A stretch of DNA of 64,000 nucleotides from contig NZ_CAMPOV010000003.1 in the NCBI RefSeq assembly GCF_946892675.1, forward strand, positions 558,001-622,000, read 5' to 3'. The position numbers were made by a program, and so were the translations under genes. The notes below the pieces were generated by a model. The model made no database searches. It was given only the letters and a program-made list of their open reading frames with translations, and was not told where the DNA came from. Positions 21,572 to 30,535 of this stretch are shown here, piece after piece (position 1 is the first letter of the stretch; each line of letters opens with the position of its first letter). This DNA is from Arthrobacter sp. Marseille-P9274 (lineage in GTDB: Bacteria; Actinomycetota; Actinomycetes; Actinomycetales; Micrococcaceae).

Positions 21572-24500
21572 ATGTTCACTCACCGCACAAAGGGGAAGCG
21601 GGCGGATGCGCGGGGGCGCAGAGTATCCGACCGTGACAGCAGCAGGCCGGACACCGGCCGGAAAAACAGCAGGGCAGGCAGCCGCGGCGTCGCAAGTGCG
21701 CTTGCCCTGGTCCTGACCACGTCGCTCGGGCTCCCGGCCCTTGCCGGCCCGGCCCACGCCGTCGTTGGCCAGGGCTTCACCGTCACGCCAGCTGATCTGG
21801 CGTTCATTCTCAAGCAGATCAAGATCTCCGAAGCCCATGTGGCCAATACGACGTCGGCCACCGGACCTTGCGGCGCCCTGCTCGGCAATGGTGCCAACCA
21901 AGTGCCCGGGGCGCTCGTTTCCTACGGCTTGCGCACGGTTGACGGGACCTGCAACAACCTGCAGCAGGACCGCCAGGACTACGGCGCGGCCAACAAGGCC
22001 TTCCCGCGGCTGACCGAGCCGCAGTTCCGGACGGCCGAGGACTCGCAGTCACCGCGCGTGCAGGCCAGCGCCGATCCCGGCTACGCCGCCAAGACGGATG
22101 TCTGGGACTCGCAGCCTCGCGTGATCAGCAACCTGATCGTGGACCAGACGTCCACCAACCCGGCCGCCGTGGACGCGGCGGCCTTCCCGGTCCGCAGCCA
22201 GGGCGGCGAAAGCATCGTTCCCTGCACCACCCAGCCCACCGAAACCGAACCGGGCGCGCCGGAAGGCTGCGTGCCCGCCGGCGAGACGCTGTTCATCCCG
22301 AACATCACCACCGACGTCGGACTCTCCCCGCCGTACAACGGGCTCTTCACGCTGTTCGGCCAGTTCTTCGACCACGGCCTCGACCTCGTGAGCAAGTCCG
22401 GCGGCACGGTGTACGTCCCGCTGAAGGACGACGATCCGCTGATTCCGGGCCGCGACGGCCAGCTGGGCACCGCCGACGACCTGCCGCCGCAGCTGCGGTT
22501 CATGGCCGTCACCCGCGCGACCAACCAGCCCGGACCCGATGGCCAGATGGGCACCGCGGACGACATCCAGGAAGCGACCAACCGCACCAACCCGTACGTT
22601 GACCAGTCGCAGACCTACGCCTCCCACCCGGCGCACCAGGTGTTCCTGCGGACCTACACGGCCAACACCGAGGGCAAGCCGGTCTCCACCGGCGAGCTGC
22701 TCACCTCCGCCGACGGCGGCATGGGCACCTGGGAACTGCTGAAGAAGCAGGCGGCGGAGCGGCTCGGCCTGCGCCTCGTGGATGCCGACGTCCTGGGCAT
22801 CCCGATGATCCTGACGGACCCGTACGGCAAGTTCGTGCCGGGTCCCGAGCGCGGCCTGCCGCAGTACGTCACGCCAACCGGCCTGGTCGAGGGCAACCTC
22901 GCCGATCCGGTTCCGGCCCCGGCCAACGTGGAACGGGTGAGCGAGGCATTCCTGGACGACATCGCCCATAACGCGGCGCCCAACCCCGGCCTGGCTCCGG
23001 ATCCGGACACGACCTTCACGCCCGCGACCGCCCGCCAGGCGGCGGGGACGTACGACGACGAAATGCTGAACCGCCACTTCGTCGCCGGCGACGGCCGCGT
23101 GAACGAGAACATCGGCCTGAGCATGATCCACCAGATCTTCCACTCCGAACACAACCGGCTCGTCGATGACATCCAGCGCGTCCTGACCGAGGATGCAGCG
23201 GCCTCTTCCCGCGGCGCCGCGGCCCTGGAGGAATGGAAGCTCGCCGCCGGAGCCGAGGGCTGGAACGGCGAGCGCCTGTTCCAGGCCGCCCGCTTCGTCA
23301 CGGAGATGGAGTACCAGCATCTGGCCTTCGAGGAGTTCGCGCGTAAGGTGCAGCCGCTCGTCGAGCCCTTCTCCGGCTACCACGACGACGTGGACCCGGC
23401 GATCACGGCCGAGTTCGCGCACGCGGTGTACCGCTTCGGGCACTCGATGCTCACCGACACCATCTCGCGCACCAACGCGGACGGCTCCGCCAACGACATT
23501 TCGCTGCTGGACGGCTTCCTCAACCCGCTCGCCTACGACGACGGCGGCACGGCCGGCGACCTGGATTCGCACCAAGCGGCCGGCGCCATCGCCATGGGCA
23601 TGTCGAACCAGGTCGGTAACGAGCTGGATGAGTTCGTCACCGACACGCTGCGCAGCAACCTGCTGGGCTTGCCCCTCGACCTGGCCGCGATCAACCTGGC
23701 CCGGGCCCGGGAGACCGGCGTTCCCTCGCTGAACAACCTGCGCAAGCAGCTGCACGGGTCAACCAATGACAGCCAGCTGGCTCCCTACAAGAACTGGACC
23801 GACTTCGGCCTGAACATCAAGCACCCGGAGTCGCTGGTCAACTTCGTCGCCGCCTACGGCACGCACGAGACCATCACCTCGAAGACCGCGCTGGCCGACA
23901 AGCGGGCCGCGGCCCAGCTGCTGGTCGACCCGCCGATCGGCACCCCGGCGGAGTCCATCCCGGCCGACGCCGAGGACTTCATGACCGCCTCCGGCACGTG
24001 GGCCGCCAAGGCTACCGGGCTGGACGAGGTGGACCTCTGGATCGGCGGCCTGGCCGAGCGCACCAACCTGTTCGGCGGCCTGCTCGGCTCCACGTTCAAC
24101 TACGTCTTTGAGAAGCAGATGACGGATCTGCAGAACGGCGACCGCTTCTACTACCTGGTCCGCACTCCAGGCATGAACCTGTTCTCCCAGCTTGAGGGCA
24201 ATTCCTTCGCCGAGATGATCATGCGCAACACCACCGCGCACTCGATGACCGCCGATGCGTTCTCCACCGCAGACTGCAAGTTCCAGCTGGGCAACCTCGC
24301 CGGAACCGGCAGCAGCGTCGCCGACGATGCGGGCTCGGAGTGCAACGAGACAGAGCTGCTGATCCGCATGCCGGACGGCACCATCCGCTACCGCACCACC
24401 AACTCCGTCGATCCGGCCGGCATCAACGGCCAGAGCGTCTTCAACGGCACCGATGCCACTGACCGGTCCTGGGGCGGCGTGGACAACGACACGTTCTGGG

Positions 24501-27427
24501 GCGGCCCCGGCAACGACCGCATCGAGGGCAACGACGGCGCCGACACCGCACTGGGTGGCGTGGGCAACGACATCATCACCGACATGGCCGGCGACGACGT
24601 CCACAAGGGCGGCCCGGGCAACGACGCCATCGACTCCGGTCCCGGCCTCGACATCGTGCTCGGCGGCGACGGCCACGACCTGCAGAACGGCGGCCTCAAC
24701 ACCAACGAGCACTTCGCCGGCAACGGGGATGATCTCATCATCGCAGGCAGCGGCGCGGACACCGTCTTCGCCGACTCCGGTGACGACTGGATCGAAGGCG
24801 GTGACGGGGCCGACCTGCTGCAAGGCGATTCCGGCGCACCCTTCTTCGATGATCCCAACAAGCCCGGCCATGACGTGATCAGCGGCCAGAACGGCGACGA
24901 CGACTACGACGCCGAGGGCGGCGACGACATCATGCTCGCCGGCCCCGGCATCGAACGCAACGCCGGTGCGGCAGGCTTCGACTGGACCAGTTACCAACTG
25001 GATCCCATCGCGGCCGACTCTGACCTGGACCTGAGGCTGCTGGGCGTTCCGCTTCCCGTGGACGTCCTCCGCGACCGCCACGGAGAGGTTGAAGCCTCCT
25101 CGGGCGGCGCCAAGAACGACATCCTCCGCGGAGACAGCATCGTTCCGCGCCTGGCTGTCGCAGAAGGAGCCTCCGGCAGCAACTGGCTGGATGAAGCCGG
25201 CGTGAACCGCATCGCCGGCCTGCGCCAGCTGCTCCCGGCCGGCGCCGCCACCGGCGACTCCGTCTGGGGTGAAGGCAACATCATCCTCGGCGGTGCCGGA
25301 AGCGACACCCTCGAGGGCCGCGGCGCGGACGATATCCTGGACGGCGACAAGTACCTGAACGTGCGGCTGAGCGTGCGCACGGACCGGAATGATGCCGCCA
25401 CCGAGATCGGTTCCGCCACCTCGCTGTCCAAGCCGTACCTGGCCGGCAGCACGGAAACGCTGCAGCAGGCGGTCTTCGCCGGCAAGGTGGATCCGGGCAA
25501 TATCGTCGTCGACCGGGAGATTCTCGACGGCGGCGCCTCAGGGGGCACGGACGTCGCGGTGTTCTCCGACATCCAGGCGAACTACACCGTCACCACCACG
25601 CCCGCAGGTGCCGCCCTCGGCGCTCCCGGCAGCGTCACCACTGTGACCCATAACGACGGCGGCGACGCCGGCGACGATGGCGCGGTCACCGGCGACGGAA
25701 CGGACACCCTGCGCAACGTCGAGAAGCTCATCTTCGCGGACACCCAGGCGCCGGCCGCCCCGACGGCTGTCACCGCCACGGGCGCCAACGCCTCGGCGAT
25801 CGTGACGTGGTCTGCTCCGGCCGGCTCCTCGATCACGGGATTCGACGTCCTGGTCGCAGACGCGCAGGGCAACCAGGTCGGCCTGCTCCGGCCCGCCGAT
25901 GCAGCCGCAACCTCGCTGCTCGTGGACGGCCTGGCCAACGGAACGGCCTACCGCTTCCAGGTACGCGCGGTGAACGAGGTCGGGCCCGGTCCGTACTCCG
26001 CCCTCAGCGCGGCCGTCACCCCGGCTCCGGTTGCACCCGGCGCCCCGGCCATCGCGTCGGTTACCGGTGGCGACCTGCAGGCAACCGTGAACTGGACCGC
26101 GCCTGCGGACAACGGCGGCTCGGCCCTGACCGGCTTCGCGGTCCGGGTGATCGACGCGGCCAACAACCAGGTCGGCGACCTGCGCACGGCAGCCGCCGGC
26201 GCAACCAGCCTGGTGGTCACCGACCTGCCGGCCGGCAGCCCGGTCCGTTTCCAGGTCGCCGCGGTCAATGGGATCGGCCAGGGAACCTTCTCGGCCGCAT
26301 CGGACGCCGTGACTCCGGTGGAGACCGTCGCCCCGAGCATCTCGGACCGGACACCTGCGGCGGCAGCCACGGGCGTCCGCCGGGACTCCAACATCGCGGT
26401 GACCTTCAACGAACCGGTCAGCGGCATCAGCGGAACCACGCTAGTGCTGCGCAACGCGGTCACCGAGGAGATCGTCGAGGCCACGGTCAGCTATGACCAG
26501 ACGACCATGACGGCGCTGCTGGATCCCGCCGCCGACCTGCGCGGCGGCACCCAGTACCGGGTGACAGTGAGCGGAGGCGCCGCGGCAGTCCGCGACACCT
26601 TCGACAACGCCCTGGGCTCCGACAGCTGGACCTTCACCACGGAGAACGGGCTGGCCAAGACGGTCGACTTCACCGGTGACGGCGATGCGGACGTGGTAGC
26701 CCGGGACGGCCAGGGCCGGCTCTGGCTCTACCCCGGCAACGGCACCGGCGGACTGGACGCGCGGACACTGATGGGCCGCAGCGGCTGGAACGCGATGTCC
26801 GCCATCACCAGCACCGGTGACTTCGACGGCGACGGCACTGCCGACGTCATCGCCAAGGACCGGGTGGGCACCGGACAGCTCTGGCTCTACCCGGGCAACG
26901 GCACCGGCGGACTCGAACCCCGGGTCCTGCTCGGCCGAAGCGGCTGGAACGCCATGAACACCCTGTTCAGCGGCGGCGACATGAACGGCGACGGCGACAC
27001 GGACCTCATGGCCCGTGACGGCAACGGCCGGCTGTGGACCTACCCGGGCACTGGCGCGGGCCGGCTCCAGGCTCGGATCCTCACCGGTTCCAGCGGCTGG
27101 AATTCCATCACCAGCCTGCTGAGCGCCGGGGATTCCGACGGCGACGGCACCACCGATGTCCTGGCCCGGACCAGCGACGGACGGCTCTGGCTCTACCCAG
27201 GCGCTGGCAATGCCCGGCTCGGTAGCCGCAGCCAGATGGGCACCGGCTGGAATACCATGCGGGCCATCTTCAGCCCGGGCGACCTCAGCGGCAACGGCAC
27301 TTCCGACGTCGTCGCGAGCCACTCGGACGGGCGCCTGCTGCTCTACCCGGGCAACGGGACCGGCGGCCTGCAGGCCGCCCGGGTCATCGGCACCAGCGGC
27401 TGGACGGCGATGAGCATCCTGTTCTAG
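21572..27427 (+). CDS. Giant secreted haem peroxidase with RTX, FN3, Ig-like and FG-GAP repeats
   Basis: A 1951-aa secreted protein. Order: signal peptide (residues about 30-65, ending AGPAHA); animal-type haem peroxidase domain (about 150-900) with distal His 268 in FGQFFDHGLDL, an EHNRLVDD motif near 530 and proximal His 624 in YRFGHSML; RTX-like GGxGNDxI calcium-binding repeats (about 955-1130); two fibronectin type III domains (about 1393-1480, 1488-1575); a Big_5/SbsA-type Ig-like domain (about 1585-1690); and five FG-GAP-like repeats of the DGDGxxDVxAxxxxGxLWLYPG pattern to the end. ATG 21572 is chosen for AAGGGG 7 nt upstream. Bacterial relatives oxidise halides or phenolics; the substrate here is unknown. 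It is a single-gene unit between two terminators. Confidence 0.9.
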   Translation: MFTHRTKGKRADARGRRVSDRDSSRPDTGRKNSRAGSRGVASALALVLTTSLGLPALAGPAHAVVGQGFTVTPADLAFILKQIKISEAHVANTTSATGPCGALLGNGANQVPGALVSYGLRTVDGTCNNLQQDRQDYGAANKAFPRLTEPQFRTAEDSQSPRVQASADPGYAAKTDVWDSQPRVISNLIVDQTSTNPAAVDAAAFPVRSQGGESIVPCTTQPTETEPGAPEGCVPAGETLFIPNITTDVGLSPPYNGLFTLFGQFFDHGLDLVSKSGGTVYVPLKDDDPLIPGRDGQLGTADDLPPQLRFMAVTRATNQPGPDGQMGTADDIQEATNRTNPYVDQSQTYASHPAHQVFLRTYTANTEGKPVSTGELLTSADGGMGTWELLKKQAAERLGLRLVDADVLGIPMILTDPYGKFVPGPERGLPQYVTPTGLVEGNLADPVPAPANVERVSEAFLDDIAHNAAPNPGLAPDPDTTFTPATARQAAGTYDDEMLNRHFVAGDGRVNENIGLSMIHQIFHSEHNRLVDDIQRVLTEDAAASSRGAAALEEWKLAAGAEGWNGERLFQAARFVTEMEYQHLAFEEFARKVQPLVEPFSGYHDDVDPAITAEFAHAVYRFGHSMLTDTISRTNADGSANDISLLDGFLNPLAYDDGGTAGDLDSHQAAGAIAMGMSNQVGNELDEFVTDTLRSNLLGLPLDLAAINLARARETGVPSLNNLRKQLHGSTNDSQLAPYKNWTDFGLNIKHPESLVNFVAAYGTHETITSKTALADKRAAAQLLVDPPIGTPAESIPADAEDFMTASGTWAAKATGLDEVDLWIGGLAERTNLFGGLLGSTFNYVFEKQMTDLQNGDRFYYLVRTPGMNLFSQLEGNSFAEMIMRNTTAHSMTADAFSTADCKFQLGNLAGTGSSVADDAGSECNETELLIRMPDGTIRYRTTNSVDPAGINGQSVFNGTDATDRSWGGVDNDTFWGGPGNDRIEGNDGADTALGGVGNDIITDMAGDDVHKGGPGNDAIDSGPGLDIVLGGDGHDLQNGGLNTNEHFAGNGDDLIIAGSGADTVFADSGDDWIEGGDGADLLQGDSGAPFFDDPNKPGHDVISGQNGDDDYDAEGGDDIMLAGPGIERNAGAAGFDWTSYQLDPIAADSDLDLRLLGVPLPVDVLRDRHGEVEASSGGAKNDILRGDSIVPRLAVAEGASGSNWLDEAGVNRIAGLRQLLPAGAATGDSVWGEGNIILGGAGSDTLEGRGADDILDGDKYLNVRLSVRTDRNDAATEIGSATSLSKPYLAGSTETLQQAVFAGKVDPGNIVVDREILDGGASGGTDVAVFSDIQANYTVTTTPAGAALGAPGSVTTVTHNDGGDAGDDGAVTGDGTDTLRNVEKLIFADTQAPAAPTAVTATGANASAIVTWSAPAGSSITGFDVLVADAQGNQVGLLRPADAAATSLLVDGLANGTAYRFQVRAVNEVGPGPYSALSAAVTPAPVAPGAPAIASVTGGDLQATVNWTAPADNGGSALTGFAVRVIDAANNQVGDLRTAAAGATSLVVTDLPAGSPVRFQVAAVNGIGQGTFSAASDAVTPVETVAPSISDRTPAAAATGVRRDSNIAVTFNEPVSGISGTTLVLRNAVTEEIVEATVSYDQTTMTALLDPAADLRGGTQYRVTVSGGAAAVRDTFDNALGSDSWTFTTENGLAKTVDFTGDGDADVVARDGQGRLWLYPGNGTGGLDARTLMGRSGWNAMSAITSTGDFDGDGTADVIAKDRVGTGQLWLYPGNGTGGLEPRVLLGRSGWNAMNTLFSGGDMNGDGDTDLMARDGNGRLWTYPGTGAGRLQARILTGSSGWNSITSLLSAGDSDGDGTTDVLARTSDGRLWLYPGAGNARLGSRSQMGTGWNTMRAIFSPGDLSGNGTSDVVASHSDGRLLLYPGNGTGGLQAARVIGTSGWTAMSILF

Positions 27428-27441
27428 CGGCCGCTACCTAG

Positions 27442-27478
27442 AGAGGCCAGGCTCCGGATTCCGGGGCCTGGCCTCTTG
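27442..27478 (+). terminator. Terminator after the peroxidase gene
   Basis: AGAGGCCAGG pairs with CCTGGCCTCT, with an inner CCGG/CCGG stem, 14 bp after the stop, then TTGCC. Confidence 0.7.
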
Positions 27479-27479
27479 C

Positions 27480-27657
27480 CTGCAAGGCCGCGGCACTGTA
27501 CAGCATCGACCCCTCCTGTACTCCTTTAGCCTTCAATCATCGCGCTGACCTGGGCGTTTAAAAAGCTTGAAGAAAGCTGTGCAGAATGGCGGGCTCCGGC
27601 CCCTCCGCTAGCCCGCGGCCCCCTCCTAGCACTGGCCGGTCGGCGCGGGCTGCCTCT
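27480..27657. other. Intergenic stretch without recognised gene
   Basis: No convincing coding sequence, RNA gene or repeat is seen. An AT-richer patch (TTTAAAAAGCTTGAAG) near 27558 stands out from the local composition, without a clear promoter layout. Confidence 0.4.
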
Positions 27658-27686
27658 GGCCCGGAGGCTCCTCTTGGAGCCGGGCC
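27658..27686 (-). terminator. Probable terminator of the sigma factor operon
   Basis: GGCTCC and GGAGCC pair around a TCTT loop, extended by GGCCC/GGGCC after a three-base bulge, 53 bp beyond the minus-strand stop at 27739. No U-run. Confidence 0.45.
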
Positions 27687-27738
27687 GGGACTCCGGACCT
27701 GCCGCTGGCCGGCGGTCAGCCCTGGCTCTCGCTTGGGC

Positions 27739-28668
27739 CTAGTCCGTCGGCTTCCCGGCGGTCTCCTTCAGCTGCCCGGGAGCATGCTCGGCCTTTTCCT
27801 TGAGCTGTCCCGGGGCCTGCTTGGCCTTCTTCAGCTGTCCCGGGGCCTGGGCGGCTTTCCCGGGCGGGTTGACGCTGATTCGCTGCGGGGCGCGCTCGGC
27901 CGGGCGTTCGGCGCCGTCGGCCTGGCCCACCGGCTTCTCCAGGACTTCGTTCTTCTTGGCCTGTCCCGGAACCAGTTGGCCGTTGCCCGGCGCGATACCC
28001 GTGCGGGAGGCGGAATCATCGGACCGTCCAGCGCCCTCGGCAGCCTCCCCGGGGACACCCTTGGCGTCCTCGGCGGCCTTCTTTGCCTGGGCAGCTTCCT
28101 CGGCTGCGGCCGCCTTCTTCACCGCGGCGGCCTTCTTTGCCTCGGCCGCCTTCTTCACCGCGGCGGCCTTCTTGGCCTCGGCCGCCTCCTTCGCCTCGGC
28201 CTTGGCCGCATCCGCCCGGTCGGCTGCCGGGTCGTCCTTCGCGTCGGCTGCCGGCGTCGTCGCCGGCGCGGCCGGGCCGCCGGCGTCCCGCGTGGCCTCC
28301 GGAACGGGCGCACCCGCGGAATTGCCGCCGTCGTTCTGTTCCTTCGCCTGCACGCCGGGCTGCACCAGGACCACGGCACCGTCCACGGCATCCTGCAGGC
28401 TGTGCCGGAAGTCCGGGCTCACGGCAGCGACGGTGCCGACGCCCAGTCCCATGGACGCGGCGACGACCACACTGAGCAGCGCGCCACGCCGCCTGCGCCG
28501 GCGCAGCGGCACGACGTTGGAGCCAAAGAGCGCGGACAGCTCGGCGGAGGGAGCCGGCGCGGGGCCGGTTCCCAGGTCGCGCAGCGAAGCCAGGGCGCGG
28601 GAAAGTCCGGGGTTGTCCCCGCCTCCGGACAACAAAGCGTCCAGTTCGTCCTCGGGCTGCCTGCTCAT
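27739..28668 (-). CDS. Putative membrane anti-sigma-like protein with Ala/Lys-rich repeats
   Basis: A 309-aa protein of unknown family. Seen: an N-terminal cytoplasmic region (1-55) with acidic start DELDALLSGG and a LFGSNVVPLRRRRRR basic block; one membrane span (about 62-82, GALLSVVVAASMGLGVGTVAAV); then an extracytoplasmic tail. The tail holds a long Ala/Lys/Glu-rich stretch of AEAKKAAAVKKA units (likely helical) and a C-terminal set of three APGQLK repeats spaced about 11 residues. It overlaps the sigma factor stop (ATGA), so it is translationally coupled to it, the usual arrangement of a sigma and its membrane anti-sigma factor. No zinc-binding anti-sigma motif is present. Role inferred from context. 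Confidence 0.6.
   Translation of the reverse strand: MSRQPEDELDALLSGGGDNPGLSRALASLRDLGTGPAPAPSAELSALFGSNVVPLRRRRRRGALLSVVVAASMGLGVGTVAAVSPDFRHSLQDAVDGAVVLVQPGVQAKEQNDGGNSAGAPVPEATRDAGGPAAPATTPAADAKDDPAADRADAAKAEAKEAAEAKKAAAVKKAAEAKKAAAVKKAAAAEEAAQAKKAAEDAKGVPGEAAEGAGRSDDSASRTGIAPGNGQLVPGQAKKNEVLEKPVGQADGAERPAERAPQRISVNPPGKAAQAPGQLKKAKQAPGQLKEKAEHAPGQLKETAGKPTD
28112..28183 (-). repeat. Two tandem 36-bp repeats within the anti-sigma-like gene
   Basis: Two adjacent 36-bp units differing by one base encode two copies of a 12-residue Ala/Lys unit. A likely slippage or recombination hotspot that could change tail length between strains. Confidence 0.7.
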
Positions 28669-29219
28669 CGTGCTTCTCCTACATGGCTGTCCATGACCAG
28701 TTCCTTCAATTTAGCCAGCGCCCTGCGCTGCAACTGCTTTACGGATCCCTCGGTCCGGCCCATGATGCGGGCGACCTGTTCGATCGGCAGGCCCGCAATG
28801 ATCCGCAGCGACAGGACCTCCCGCTGATCCGGGTTCAGCGCGCCGAGCAGCCATTCGGTGTCCCCGCCAAGGCCGGCGAGCGCCAGCTGTTCGGCGGACT
28901 CGGTGGTCCGCAGGTCCAAGTCCGGGTCGTATTCGGCCAGGTGCGGCTGGCGGGCCCGCTTGCGCGAGGCGTCGACCGCCCTGGCGTGGGCCACAGAGAA
29001 TGTGAAGGTCCGCAAGCCCTCAACGCCCCCGGTCACGCTCTCCAGCTTCCGGAAGACCGTCAGGAAGACGTCCTGGGCGGTGCCCTCCGGGTCCTCGAGC
29101 CCCTTGGTCTTCAGGTAGCCAAGGACTTGAGGCGCCAGGCTGCGGTAGATCTTCTCCGCCGCCCGGCCGCTTCCGGCAACGGCTGTTGACAGGTCGTCGT
29201 CTGTCAACATGGCGTCCAC
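28665..29219 (-). CDS. RNA polymerase sigma factor, ECF-like (sigma-70 family)
   Basis: A 184-aa sigma factor with region 2 (IYRSLAPQVLGYLKTKGLEDPEGTAQDVFLTVFRKL... FTFSVAHARAVDASRKR) and region 4 helix-turn-helix (LNPDQREVLSLRIIAGLPIEQVARIMGRTEGSVKQLQRRALAKLKEL). Regions 1.1 and 3 are absent, as in ECF sigmas. The GTG at 29219 is preferred over ATG 29210 because AAGGA lies 7 nt before it. The ATGA overlap with the membrane protein gene downstream suggests a sigma/anti-sigma pair. Target promoters are unknown. Confidence 0.85.
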   Translation of the reverse strand: MDAMLTDDDLSTAVAGSGRAAEKIYRSLAPQVLGYLKTKGLEDPEGTAQDVFLTVFRKLESVTGGVEGLRTFTFSVAHARAVDASRKRARQPHLAEYDPDLDLRTTESAEQLALAGLGGDTEWLLGALNPDQREVLSLRIIAGLPIEQVARIMGRTEGSVKQLQRRALAKLKELVMDSHVGEAR

Positions 29220-29518
29220 GGGCGGTCCTTCGCGTCACAATCGGTGCGGCGACCCTAATCATAGCTGCGCTCTTTCCAACGAACGCACCGGCTGATTGCT
29301 ACCCGGCACTGCTGACCATGCGGATAAGTGAGGCCGCGCCCGAGCTCGTTGGGGGGGAAGCTCCGGCGCGGCCTCTACATATACGTAATCGACCGGGGTG
29401 GCGGGAAGGTTACGGTCCGGACAAAAGTTTTCCGAGAAGTTTTTGGGACGGTCCTGAGAACGATCCCGGCCAGGTCCGGAGCCGGCGGCGGGGCGGGCGA
29501 ATGCCCCGGGACAAGGCG
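29220..29518. other. Intergenic region with a long hairpin
   Basis: 299 bp between the nitrilase-family gene and the sigma gene. It contains a 29330-29375 hairpin: GAGGCCGCGCC pairs perfectly with GGCGCGGCCTC, with an inner GAGCT/AGCTC. On the minus strand it could end transcription of the nitrilase-family gene. A TATGAT hexamer on the minus strand near 29264 is a possible -10 for the sigma gene, but no good -35 was found. Confidence 0.45.
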
Positions 29519-30325
29519 TCAGTGGGCCTCGACGACCTCGACCTTGCTGGCCAGCCGCCGGTTGTGCAGGACCGGCAGGAACTCGCGGACCTCGTCGATG
29601 CGCCGCCGCGTCACATCCACCGTCACGATGCCGCGCGGCTCCTCGTTGAGGTAGTCCTGCACCACGCCCATCGGATCCAGGATCGCGGAGTGGCCCACCG
29701 TATGGCTGCTGGAAGTGCCGGCCGCGGCGACCCAGCAGGTGTTCTCGATGGCCCGCGCCTTCAAAAGGGTTTCCCAGTGGTCGATCTTGTGGTCACCCTT
29801 GAACCAGGCCGCCGCCACGCAGATCAGGTCCGCGCCCTGGTCCGCGAGGCCCCGTGCCAGCTCGGGGAAACGGAGATCGTAGCAGGTCATGATCCCGATG
29901 CGAAGTCCGCCGATCTCCGCCAGCTTGAGTCCGCCGTCGCCCGGTTTGATCCGCTTCGACTCCTGGTAGGAGAACGCATCATAGAGGTGCAGCTTGCGGT
30001 AGGTCTCCACGATCCGGCCGCTACCGTCCACGACCACCAGCGTGTTGTACGGGCGCTCCTCGCCGCTGGATTCGTAGCCGCCTGCGATCAACGCGATGCC
30101 GGTCTCCGCCGCGATGAACGAAAGCTGCTGGACGAACTTGCTCCAGTGCCGGTCGACGGCGGCGGCAAGGTCGCCTTCGACCTTGCCGATGGTGAACATG
30201 GACTCTTCCGGGAACAGGATCAGCTCGGCGCCGGCGGCCACAGCCTCCTGGGCGAGGCTGCGCATCACCGCGAGGTTTTCGGTGACGTCCCCGGACGGAC
30301 CGAACTGTCCGACACTGACCTTCAT
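29519..30325 (-). CDS. Carbon-nitrogen hydrolase (nitrilase superfamily)
   Basis: A 268-aa nitrilase-fold amidohydrolase. The catalytic Glu-Lys-Cys triad is visible as LFPEES (E), YRKLHLYD (K) and IGIMTCYDLRFPELAR (C). The domain is of normal length (about 260-280 aa) with no fused partner. The ATG at 30325 has GGGAGC 8 nt upstream; reading further upstream gives only low-quality sequence. It hydrolyses a C-N bond in an amide or carbamoyl compound; closest by motif to the Nit/omega-amidase branch (YDLRFPE), so deaminated glutathione or alpha-ketoglutaramate repair is possible. Single-gene unit. Confidence 0.87.
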   Translation of the reverse strand: MKVSVGQFGPSGDVTENLAVMRSLAQEAVAAGAELILFPEESMFTIGKVEGDLAAAVDRHWSKFVQQLSFIAAETGIALIAGGYESSGEERPYNTLVVVDGSGRIVETYRKLHLYDAFSYQESKRIKPGDGGLKLAEIGGLRIGIMTCYDLRFPELARGLADQGADLICVAAAWFKGDHKIDHWETLLKARAIENTCWVAAAGTSSSHTVGHSAILDPMGVVQDYLNEEPRGIVTVDVTRRRIDEVREFLPVLHNRRLASKVEVVEAH

Positions 30326-30485
30326 TGGTGCGCTCCCGTCTGCTGGCGGTGGATGTTTAACCAGACTACAGACATTGCCCTTCGACGGCTCTCCGGCAGG
30401 AGCACGACGGCGGCGCCCGGCCATGCGGGCACGGCACCTACGTTGCGGCGCAGGCGAGGATCGCCTCCACGGAGCGGGGCCGTCC

Positions 30486-30529
30486 GGCGCAGGACCTCGC
30501 CGTCGTCGTTCGTGGCGAAGTCCTGCGCC
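30486..30529 (-). terminator. Terminator after purA
   Basis: On the minus strand GGCGCAGGACUUCGCC pairs with GGCGAGGUCCUGCGCC, 16 pairs with one G-U, starting 7 bp after the purA stop codon. Confidence 0.65.
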
Positions 30530-30535
30530 CGGTGG

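Noticed and set aside
27586-28827. Plus-strand 413-codon frame over the anti-sigma-like gene
   Set aside because: Runs antisense through a gene coupled to a sigma factor; Leu/Gly/Arg low-complexity product.
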